This document shows positions 1-5,608 of a stretch of DNA of 6,027 nucleotides, one piece after another (positions within the stretch are counted from its first letter, which is position 1; every line of letters begins with the position of its first letter). The translations under genes and the position numbers were made by a program. The stretch is from an uncultured Rhodospirillales bacterium (GTDB lineage Bacteria > Pseudomonadota > Alphaproteobacteria > Rhodospirillales > 2-02-FULL-58-16): contig CAJXGZ010000144.1 of NCBI GenBank assembly GCA_913053795.1, positions 1 through 6,027 on the forward strand, given 5' to 3'. The notes under the pieces are model-generated. The model made no database searches and was not told where the DNA came from. It worked only from the letters and a program-made list of their open reading frames with translations.

Positions 1-31
1 CCTGAAGCGGTTCGGGGGGAGGTTTGCGCCG

Positions 32-916
32 TTAGGCGGCGCCGAGATCGGTGCGCACCTTGGCGACGGCCTTCTGGAGGACTTGCTCGTTCATCCTGAT
101 CGTCGGCTCGTTGAAGATGACGCTCTTCAGCCAGTCGAACCCTAAAAGAAGCAGGGCCTCGTCGTCGGTTTTGAGGATTTCGGCGGCTTCTGGGTCGATT
201 TCGTAAGTGTCCAGGAACTTGGATTCGAAGACGAAACGCCGAAAGGCGCCGATATTGGTCGAAACCATGAAGAACATTTGCTTGGTCTGTTTGCTGATGT
301 CCTTGCCGCCGGGACCGCCAAGTGAACGCCACGACGCCATCTTCATCAAGATGTCGATCCAGCCACGGTTGATCCGGTCGCCGTCCTTGATCCCCTGCTC
401 TTCGAGGAACGCTGCGACCGTTTGCCGTTTGTCTTCGTCATGGCCCTTGCAGTGGTCCTCCTTGACCATGAAGTGAAAGTCCTCCTTGGCGTCGGAATCC
501 CCGTGCTTTATCGCCGCCAGGCCAAGGGGATAATAGCGGCAAGTGGCGGGCCGGACGTCGTAAACGCTGCAGCCCTCGTCCGTGAGAAACGGGCAGGGGC
601 CCTCGCCATCCTTGCCGCCCATCCTCAGCTTGGCCACCGGCAACCCGGCCCTGTCCCACACCGCCGGCGCCGTGTGTTGGCTGAGGAACTCTTCGGCGGT
701 GATCTCCAGACGCCGCGTCAGGCACAGGATGTCATGGGGCGTCAGGGTGACGTCGGCGCCATGGCAGCACGTGTTCCAGCAGGAAACGCCGGGGTGGCAA
801 GAAAAGCAAAAGCCGTCATCCAGCCCGAGCTTCACCGGCTGCACCGACTGGCCCGCGCTGGCCCGCGCCGATTCAAATATATCTTCAGCCTTATCTTGCT
901 GGCGCTTCTTGCTCAT
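32..916 (-). CDS. YkgJ-type cysteine-cluster (zinc/iron-chelating domain) protein
   Basis: This 294-residue soluble protein has the cysteine pattern of the YkgJ / CxxCxxCC zinc- or iron-chelating family. Cysteines lie at 37, 40, 46, 50, 51 and 65, then 108, 116, 126 and 156. The signature pieces are C37-x2-C40-H, a C50-C51 pair, the stretch PCPFLTDEGCSVYDVRPATC (107-126) and a late C156. I see no signal peptide or membrane span, so it should be cytoplasmic. The C-terminal half (about 165-294) is helical-looking and not recognised. The ATG at 916 has a GGAG ribosome binding site at 925-922, five to six bases away. The gene lies 69 bp behind the aprA stop codon, on the same strand and across a terminator, so it may be expressed by read-through. 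Family members bind metal or Fe-S clusters but mostly lack a proven function. A role in maturing or serving APS reductase is inference from position. A small hairpin (26-42) overlaps its stop codon but has no T-tract. Confidence 0.85.
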   Translation of the reverse strand: MSKKRQQDKAEDIFESARASAGQSVQPVKLGLDDGFCFSCHPGVSCWNTCCHGADVTLTPHDILCLTRRLEITAEEFLSQHTAPAVWDRAGLPVAKLRMGGKDGEGPCPFLTDEGCSVYDVRPATCRYYPLGLAAIKHGDSDAKEDFHFMVKEDHCKGHDEDKRQTVAAFLEEQGIKDGDRINRGWIDILMKMASWRSLGGPGGKDISKQTKQMFFMVSTNIGAFRRFVFESKFLDTYEIDPEAAEILKTDDEALLLLGFDWLKSVIFNEPTIRMNEQVLQKAVAKVRTDLGAA

Positions 917-925
917 GCGGTCTCC

Positions 926-962
926 ATATAAAACAAACAGGGCGCCGGTTAGACCGGCGCCC
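926..962 (-). terminator. Intrinsic terminator of aprA
   Basis: A perfect 10-bp GC-rich stem (GGGCGCCGGT at 940-949 with ACCGGCGCCC at 953-962) closes a 3-base loop. On the minus strand it is followed by the T-rich run TGTTTGTTTTATAT (939-926). The plus-strand side has no T-tract, so it acts for aprA only. Its T-tract ends exactly where the ribosome binding site of the downstream cysteine-cluster gene begins. Confidence 0.85.
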
Positions 963-970
963 TGGGTTAC

Positions 971-985
971 GGGAGTAAGGCTCCC
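971..985 (-). other. Small hairpin directly after the aprA stop
   Basis: GGGAG (971-975) and CTCCC (981-985) form a 5-bp stem with a 5-base loop, abutting the aprA stop codon (988-986). It has no T-tract of its own and sits just ahead of the strong terminator. It might stabilise the mRNA 3' end or be incidental. Confidence 0.4.
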
Positions 986-2896
986 TTATCCGTAGTGTTT
1001 TTCCACCAAGTCCTTGTGCGGACGCTTGAACACCTTCCATTCCCCGGTCTCGGGGTTGATTTTGGAATTGACGAAGCATTTCCAGTCGGCGTCATTCAAT
1101 TCCGGGAAGTCGGTGCGGTAGAAGAAGCCCGGGTAGCGGGTTTCCTCACGGAACAAGATATGCCTGAGGTGAGCCTCGGCGGTGATCACGCGGTGGTAGT
1201 TCTCCCACGCCCTGAGCAGCTCGTGCAGGTCCTTGGCGCGCATTTTCTGGGCGTCTTCCTTGACCATTTCCAAGAGGTGCAGGCCTTCCTCGAGCATCAC
1301 CTTGTTGGTGTTGTAGTAGGTGGAGACTCCGGCGACGTACTCGTCCATCAACTTTTGCAGGCGCATCTGCAACATCCTGGGCAGGATGTACTCGGGGTTG
1401 ATGTCCTCGGCCGTGGTCTTGTCCTTGTGCTCCAGGTAGTTGGCGACCGGTTTGTATATCTCGGCGACCAGCTCGTCGATGTCGGCCTTCAGGGCCGGCT
1501 TGTGATCGGCGTGGTCCTGGGCGAACTTGACCATGTTCTTGCCGGCGATGCGGCCCTCGGTGTGCGATCCCGAGGAGAACTTGTGGCCGGAGGCGCCGAC
1601 GCCGTCGCCGGCGGTGAACAGGCCATTGACGGTGGTCATCCTGTTGTAGCCCCAATTCCAATCGTCCGGCGCGCCCAAGTCGTCCGGTCCGGAGACCCAG
1701 ATGCCGCAGCAGCCGGAATGGCTGCCCAGCAGGTAGGGCTCGGTGGGCATCAGTTCGGACCTTGACTCCTCGGGGCGGATGTTGAGCCCGGCCCAGACGC
1801 CGGCCTGGCCGATGCACATGTCGAGGAAGTCCTCCCATGCTTCGGCCTCCAGGTGCTTGACCTCTTTCGGGGTCATGGTTTCGGCCAGCTTTTTCATGGC
1901 CGTCGGGGTGTCCATGTAGATGGGTCCGCGGCCGTCCTTCATTTCCTTCAACATGGCGTGGTTGCGCAGGCAGGTGGGCACCACGATGGCCGTGTCGTAG
2001 GGGGCGAAGTCCTTCAGCATGTCGGCGTTTTTGGTCATGTAGTCCTCGCCGAAGCCGTTGGTGGCCTTCGACTTGAACAGCAGGAACCAGGCGCCGACGG
2101 GACCGTAGCCGTCCTTGAAGCGGGCGGGAACGAAGCGGTTCTCCATCATCGTCAACTCGGCGCCGACTTCGGCCGCCATGGAGTAGGTCGAGCCGGCGTT
2201 CCACACCGGATACCAGGCCCGGCCTTGGCCCTCGCCGATGGAGCGCGGGCGGAAGATGTTAACGGCGCCGCCGCAGCACAACAGCATGGACTTGCACTTG
2301 AAGATGTAGATCTTGTTTTCGCGGACCGAGAAGCCGATGGCCCCGGCGATGCGGTTTTCTTCGTTGGCGTCGAGGATCAGCTTAACGATGAACACGCGCT
2401 CGTAGATGTTGTCGATGCCCAGCGCCTTCTTGGCGGCCTCGGCGACGATCGGCTTGTAGGACTCGCCGTTGATCATGATCTGCCATTTGCCCGAACGCAC
2501 CGGCTTGCCGCCTTCGCTTAAGGGAACGCCCTGGGTGTCCTCGGTTTTCCAGATCGGCAGGCCCCATTCCTCGAACAGCTGCACGGTGCCGTCGACGTGA
2601 CGGCCGACGTCGTACACCAGATCGTCCCGCGTAATGCCCATCAGGTCCGCCGCCACCATGCGGCAGTAATCGTCCGGCGTGTTGTCGCCGAGATAGGTGT
2701 TGATGGCCGAAAGCCCCTGGGCCACGGCGCCGGAACGATCCATCGCCGCCTTGTCGACCAGGATCACCTTCATGCCTTCCGGGGCCCAACGCTTGGCCTC
2801 GTAAGCGGCGCCGCAGGACGCCATGCCGCCGCCGATAAGAAGTATATCGGTCTCGATCTCAACGATCTCGGGTTTGCCGAATTCAGCCTCACTCAT
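986..2896 (-). CDS. aprA: Adenylylsulfate (APS) reductase, alpha subunit, FAD-containing
   Basis: AprA is the catalytic flavoprotein of dissimilatory APS reductase; it converts APS to sulfite plus AMP, or the reverse in sulfur oxidizers, in the cytoplasm. The 636 residues match the usual family size. The N-terminal FAD-binding fold shows the glycine-rich GGGMASCGAAYEA (22-34), then VDKAAMDRSGAVAQGLSAIN (47-66), a family hallmark. RFVPARFKDGYGPVGAWF (254-271) and GSHSGCCGIW (391-400) line the active site. N66, R259 and H393 are the likely counterparts of Asn74, Arg265 and His398 in the Archaeoglobus enzyme (matched by eye). A second FAD segment, GLFTAGDGVGASGHKFSSGS (425-444), and the helical C-terminal domain are complete. 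The chosen ATG (2896) has GGGAGGA about eight bases upstream. A longer frame from TTG at 2911 would translate through that ribosome binding site, so I reject it. The gene follows aprB after 123 bp. No key motif appears broken. Confidence 0.98.
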   Translation of the reverse strand: MSEAEFGKPEIVEIETDILLIGGGMASCGAAYEAKRWAPEGMKVILVDKAAMDRSGAVAQGLSAINTYLGDNTPDDYCRMVAADLMGITRDDLVYDVGRHVDGTVQLFEEWGLPIWKTEDTQGVPLSEGGKPVRSGKWQIMINGESYKPIVAEAAKKALGIDNIYERVFIVKLILDANEENRIAGAIGFSVRENKIYIFKCKSMLLCCGGAVNIFRPRSIGEGQGRAWYPVWNAGSTYSMAAEVGAELTMMENRFVPARFKDGYGPVGAWFLLFKSKATNGFGEDYMTKNADMLKDFAPYDTAIVVPTCLRNHAMLKEMKDGRGPIYMDTPTAMKKLAETMTPKEVKHLEAEAWEDFLDMCIGQAGVWAGLNIRPEESRSELMPTEPYLLGSHSGCCGIWVSGPDDLGAPDDWNWGYNRMTTVNGLFTAGDGVGASGHKFSSGSHTEGRIAGKNMVKFAQDHADHKPALKADIDELVAEIYKPVANYLEHKDKTTAEDINPEYILPRMLQMRLQKLMDEYVAGVSTYYNTNKVMLEEGLHLLEMVKEDAQKMRAKDLHELLRAWENYHRVITAEAHLRHILFREETRYPGFFYRTDFPELNDADWKCFVNSKINPETGEWKVFKRPHKDLVEKHYG

Positions 2897-3019
2897 CACA
2901 ATTCCTCCCAAAAAAACCGTTCCGCCTCTTTGTATAACCCTCGATAACGGGCCTTATATGACGGCGGCCGGTTGATTGTTCATTATTAAGTCCGGTGTGT
3001 TTTTAAGCCTCTATTTTCT
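2897..3019 (-). promoter_or_regulatory. aprB-aprA intercistronic leader with hairpin/T7 element
   Basis: This gap is long for two subunits of one complex. Read on the minus strand it contains CCGTT (2950-2946) and its complement AACGG (2921-2917), separated by 24 bases. Seven T residues (2916-2910) follow, and then the aprA ribosome binding site. The layout resembles a weak terminator or attenuator, but the stem is only 5 bp. A second pairing, CCGCC (about 2968-2964) with GGCGG just before AACGG, would compete with or knot into the first. No convincing promoter was found here, and regulatory action is unproven. Confidence 0.3.
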
Positions 3020-3445
3020 CTAAGAAATAGTCGGCATGTCCTGGCCCACCTCGGTAAAGAGGAGCTGGCTGTTGATGTCGCCGGCCTCCGGCTTGCCGCC
3101 ATAGGGGTCGATGGAGCCAACAGGGGTGGTTCTGACCGGGAACTTGAAACGCTTCAGTTCGCCGTCGCGGAACTTTATGGTCCACATGATCGCCTCGTCG
3201 GTGCGCAGCGGAATAACGGCGCCGCCCATGGGCACGAAGTCGGCGTATGAACGCACTTCGATGGCCTGTTGCGGGCACGCCTTGACGCAGCTCATGCATT
3301 CCCAGCACTGGTCCGGCTCCTGGTTGTAGGCCTTCATCCGCTCGGTATCGAGCGCCATCAGGTCATGCGGACAGATGTACATGCAGACGGTGACGTCACC
3401 GCCTTTGCAGCCGTCACATTTTTCAGTGTGAACGAAGGTTGGCAT
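3020..3445 (-). CDS. aprB: Adenylylsulfate (APS) reductase, beta subunit, two [4Fe-4S] clusters
   Basis: AprB is the ferredoxin-like electron-transfer subunit of the AprAB heterodimer. Its 141 residues fit the family (about 140-165). Two four-cysteine cluster motifs are intact. The first is C10-x2-C13 with C21 and C25 (C-x7-C-x3-C-P), whose longer spacing is characteristic of AprB. The second is C47-x2-C50-x2-C53-x3-C57-P. As in ferredoxins, the last cysteine of each motif may ligate the opposite cluster. W48 follows C47 and matches the Trp that relays electrons to the AprA FAD in the Archaeoglobus structure (established knowledge, matched by position). The tail, about 104-141, corresponds to the extension that wraps around AprA. 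The ATG at 3445 is preceded by GGGGGAG (3460-3454), eight bases away. It is the first gene of the minus-strand unit, and the divergent region upstream should hold the operon promoter. Confidence 0.97.
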   Translation of the reverse strand: MPTFVHTEKCDGCKGGDVTVCMYICPHDLMALDTERMKAYNQEPDQCWECMSCVKACPQQAIEVRSYADFVPMGGAVIPLRTDEAIMWTIKFRDGELKRFKFPVRTTPVGSIDPYGGKPEAGDINSQLLFTEVGQDMPTIS

Positions 3446-3457
3446 TTGAATGTCTCC

Positions 3458-3484
3458 CCCTTTATTTGGGCCCTTTTATTTGGG
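3458..3484 (-). repeat. Adjacent direct repeat in the aprB leader
   Basis: CCCTTTATTTGGG (3458-3470) is followed at once by CCCTTTTATTTGGG (3471-3484). The copies differ by one T. On the minus strand each reads as an A-rich segment ending in GGG, and the copy nearer aprB merges with its ribosome binding site. A duplicated protein-binding site or a slippage product are both possible. Confidence 0.6.
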
Positions 3485-3598
3485 TGTTGCCCCGTTGAAG
3501 AATGCGACGGAACGGCCGTCACGACAATATCGCTTCGCCCACTCGGCTCCAGCCTTGGCCATGGCGGCGGGCGTCAATTAGAGGCCATGCGTAAAGCG

Positions 3599-3621
3599 CC
3601 ATATATACGCCATACATATGG
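3599..3621. promoter_or_regulatory. Imperfect 23-bp palindrome, candidate operator
   Basis: The left arm CCATATATACG and the right arm, ending in CATATGG, are complementary at 9 of 11 positions around centre 3610. The element lies in an AT-rich island about 155-175 bp upstream of the aprB start. Its size and symmetry suit a dimeric regulator, but no known consensus is recognised. Confidence 0.3.
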
Positions 3622-3645
3622 TGATTTCGTAAATTATGATGATTG

Positions 3646-3672
3646 AATATATCATCCTTCATAGCGAGTCAA
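3646..3672 (-). promoter_or_regulatory. Possible sigma-70-like promoter for aprBA
   Basis: On the minus strand TTGACT (3672-3667) lies 15 bases from TATATT (3651-3646), or 17 bases from TATTCA. The -10 region overlaps an inverted repeat, GATGAT (3638-3643) with ATCATC (3651-3656). The spacing is not ideal and the distance to the aprB start is about 200 bp, so this is only a candidate. Confidence 0.3.
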
Positions 3673-3697
3673 ATCCGTATTTCCCGAGGCCTCCCCC

Positions 3698-3746
3698 CGA
3701 TTACCCCCCCGGACAACCCCCCGGATAACCCCCCGGATAACTGTGG
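3698..3746. repeat. 12-bp tandem repeat (GGAYAACCCCCC type)
   Basis: Four 12-bp units are visible: CGATTACCCCCC (3698-3709), one extra C, GGACAACCCCCC (3711-3722), GGATAACCCCCC (3723-3734), and a decaying GGATAACTGTGG (3735-3746). The tract lies between the aprB-side and transporter-side AT-rich blocks. Translated in one frame it gives PPDN repeats, but no credible gene surrounds it. Confidence 0.8.
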
Positions 3747-3807
3747 GACCGCAACCGGGCGGAACCGCGGATTGGCGAGACGGGACGGAAAACATTTTCT
3801 AATTTTC

Positions 3808-3827
3808 GCTCTTGTAATATCAAGAGC
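3808..3827. promoter_or_regulatory. Perfect inverted repeat around TAATAT, candidate operator/promoter
   Basis: GCTCTTG (3808-3814) and CAAGAGC (3821-3827) are exact complements flanking TAATAT (3815-3820), which resembles a -10 hexamer on the plus strand. No good -35 box stands 16-18 bases upstream. A dimeric regulator bound here would cover a promoter for the transporter unit, whose start codon is about 200 bp downstream. The regulator is unknown; the TTG-N6-CAA spacing does not match the FNR box, which is TTG-N8-CAA. Confidence 0.4.
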
Positions 3828-4027
3828 TATGCCTTAAGAAGGGTTACTCCAATTCCGGGGGGGAATGGTTATGAACTCTATCAGAATCCTTGGAACCTAC
3901 ACCGTACGATCCTTGCGGAGCGGCTCCTGATTTCGTCTCCTGATGGGAGGGGAATCGGCGCCTCGTGACAGACTTTAGATAGACTTCACGGAAACGGCCG
4001 CGGGACTTTATCGAGGGGGAAAATTTT

Positions 4028-5593
4028 ATGGTTTATACAAAGAAACATCCAGCTCTTCTGATCATGGGCGTTATCTTTCTCGCCATCGCCTTTTTAGCCG
4101 ATTCCGGCTCCATGGGCGATATAATCGCAGTTTTTAAGAATAAGAAGTATGTCGGCGAAATGGTCGGCATGGGATACGCATTCGGCATTATCGGCGTCGT
4201 CATCGGCGCTTGGCACATGTGGGGCTCGCACAAGGAAGGCGACATGGACTACTACCTGTCGTCCATCGCCGGAGCGATGTTCATCCTTTTGGTGGCCATG
4301 CTGGTGCGCTGGTACCTGGCGCCGATCGTCGCCGTGTGGAGTAAATCCATGGGGCCCGTGATGGGCAACAAGCCTTTGCATAAGGTGCTCGGCCTCAACT
4401 ACGTGGTGCTGGGCATTCTCGCCGGCCTCATTATCGTCAACGTCTTCAAGATTCCCCATTGGGCCGAAAACGGCGTGCGTCTTTCGCGCCTGGGCCTGAA
4501 ATCAGGGGTTATCCTGTTGGGCACGCTTTACAGCTTGGCCGAACTTCAATCGCTGGGCAAGCTGTCGGTCATCATGGTCGGCTTCTTCGTTCTCGGTTCC
4601 GTCGGCATGGTTCTGTGGCTCGGCAGACGACGCAATATTCCCAACTCCATGGGCGGGGTGCTATCCGCCGGCATGGGCGTTTGCGGAGTGTCGGCGACGG
4701 TGGGCGCAGCCCCTGTCGTTCAGGCCAAGGCGGTCGAGATCGCCTACACCATCGGCACCATCCTGCTGTGGGGCGTCGGCATGATGTTCCTGTTCCCGGT
4801 CGTCGGCCACATCCTCGACCTCGGATACATCCAGTTCGGCGCTTGGGCCGGAACCGGCATCCTCAATTCGGCGCAGGTCGCGGGCGCGGCCCTGGCCTAT
4901 CAGCCGGACGGCATCGAAACCTTGAAGGTCGCCGAGATCTTCAACATCACCCGCGTGCTGTTCCTGCCGATCATCGTGCTCTGGCTCGCCCTTTGGTATG
5001 TCAAGCATGAAGGCGAAATAGATGGCCAGAAGGTTAACGTCGGCAAAGTGATCATCGGTAAGTTCCCGCTGTTCGTGCTCGGCTTCATCCTGATGTTCGC
5101 CCTGTCTTCGACCGGCGTCTTCGCTCCCGCCCAGCACTACAAGGGCAAGTACTTTGACAGCTCCAACGTCAAAGCGAAGAAGATGATGAACGATAAGCAG
5201 ATCGCGACGCTTACCGCCGAAGCTCCCAAGGTGCAAAGGGCCGACCGTCAGGCCGCCCTGGCCAGTCTCATCGAAAACCGTAAGATTCTAACGGTCGAGC
5301 AATGGGGCGTCATTCGCGGTCTCCACAACGCCAAGGTCCTTTCCAAGGGCGCCAACAAGATCATCAAGAAAGCGACCAAGGCGGTTCGTCATACGGCTAA
5401 GAGGATCAAAAAGTTCCGGCAATGGATCACGCTTCTCTTCGCCTTCGGACTGACCGGTCTCGGCATGCAGATCACCATATCCGCCATGAAACAAGCGGGC
5501 GGACAGCCGGCTGTGATCGGCGGAATTGTCGGCGCTACGAAAGCGATTGCGTCGTTGATTGTGATCGTCATGTTCGTTCGTGAAACCATTTAG
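4028..5593 (+). CDS. YeiH-family putative sulfate exporter, extended, with basic insert
   Basis: This is a 521-residue multi-span inner-membrane protein resembling the YeiH / putative sulfate exporter family. The family core is seen in LSAGMGVCGVSATVGAAPVV (212-231), GTGILNSAQVAGAA (275-288) and the closing spans around LFAFGLTGLGMQIT (470-483). Hydrophobic segments lie near 8-25, 45-62, 78-97, 122-140, 156-172, 178-198, 210-230, 238-260, 270-290, 303-324, 345-365, 466-486 and 493-518. E. coli YeiH is about 350 residues. The excess is an N-terminal block of about 110 residues with three spans, and a hydrophilic insert (366-465) with 24 Lys/Arg against 6 Asp/Glu. The ATG at 4028 has GAGGGGGA (4013-4020) seven bases upstream. 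The gene is divergent from aprBA and followed 15 bp later by a tiny membrane-protein gene. Sulfate or sulfite export is inferred from family name and context; the true substrate is unproven. Confidence 0.85.
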   Translation: MVYTKKHPALLIMGVIFLAIAFLADSGSMGDIIAVFKNKKYVGEMVGMGYAFGIIGVVIGAWHMWGSHKEGDMDYYLSSIAGAMFILLVAMLVRWYLAPIVAVWSKSMGPVMGNKPLHKVLGLNYVVLGILAGLIIVNVFKIPHWAENGVRLSRLGLKSGVILLGTLYSLAELQSLGKLSVIMVGFFVLGSVGMVLWLGRRRNIPNSMGGVLSAGMGVCGVSATVGAAPVVQAKAVEIAYTIGTILLWGVGMMFLFPVVGHILDLGYIQFGAWAGTGILNSAQVAGAALAYQPDGIETLKVAEIFNITRVLFLPIIVLWLALWYVKHEGEIDGQKVNVGKVIIGKFPLFVLGFILMFALSSTGVFAPAQHYKGKYFDSSNVKAKKMMNDKQIATLTAEAPKVQRADRQAALASLIENRKILTVEQWGVIRGLHNAKVLSKGANKIIKKATKAVRHTAKRIKKFRQWITLLFAFGLTGLGMQITISAMKQAGGQPAVIGGIVGATKAIASLIVIVMFVRETI

Positions 5594-5608
5594 CGGGAGT
5601 ATGTTGAA

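Larger units (their letters stand above)
3446..4027. promoter_or_regulatory. Divergent intergenic region between aprB and the transporter gene
   Basis: This 582-bp stretch separates the aprBA unit from the transporter unit, and I find no credible gene in it. In order it contains: a 13/14-bp direct repeat touching the aprB ribosome binding site (3458-3484); a small GACGG/CCGTC hairpin (3506-3520); an imperfect 23-bp palindrome (3599-3621); a GATGAT/ATCATC inverted repeat (3638-3656); a 12-bp tandem repeat (3698-3746); a perfect 7-bp inverted repeat around TAATAT (3808-3827); ATTCC/GGAAT arms (3852-3866); a repeated CTCCTGAT (3923-3930, 3937-3944); and AGACTT twice, 11 bases apart (3970-3975, 3981-3986). 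The AT-rich blocks at about 3595-3660 and 3790-3840 are the likeliest promoter zones. Shared regulation of both units is inference. Confidence 0.6.

Noticed and set aside
26..42. Hairpin at the stop of the cysteine-cluster gene as a terminator
   Set aside because: The 6-bp stem overlaps the stop codon and no T-tract follows on the minus strand.
422..931. Plus-strand ORFs opposite the cysteine-cluster gene
   Set aside because: The minus-strand frame has a clear cysteine signature and a ribosome binding site; the opposite frames have neither.
995..1765. Long plus-strand ORF opposite aprA, and similar long antisense frames at 1853-2521 and 2597-2947
   Set aside because: These are GC-driven shadows of a fully convincing aprA; they have no ribosome binding site or recognisable domain.
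1146..2204. 352-codon minus-strand frame within aprA
   Set aside because: Out-of-frame arginine-rich shadow of aprA.
2897..2911. Longer aprA start at TTG 2911, adding five residues
   Set aside because: The added codons are the GGGAGGA ribosome binding site itself; the ATG at 2896 is ideally spaced from it.
2954..2983. Nine-codon ORF (MNNQPAAVI) in the aprB-aprA gap as a leader peptide
   Set aside because: No ribosome binding site and no biased codon run; likely chance.
3698..3746. CRISPR array
   Set aside because: The repeats are 12 bp and contiguous, with no unique spacers and no cas genes.
3643..3837. Plus-strand 64-codon ORF with PPDN repeats
   Set aside because: It starts at TTG without a ribosome binding site, and its repeats come from the 12-bp tandem DNA repeat; the composition is not protein-like.
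3890..3915. Sigma-54 promoter (TGGAAC ... TTGC)
   Set aside because: The spacing between the two elements is far too long.
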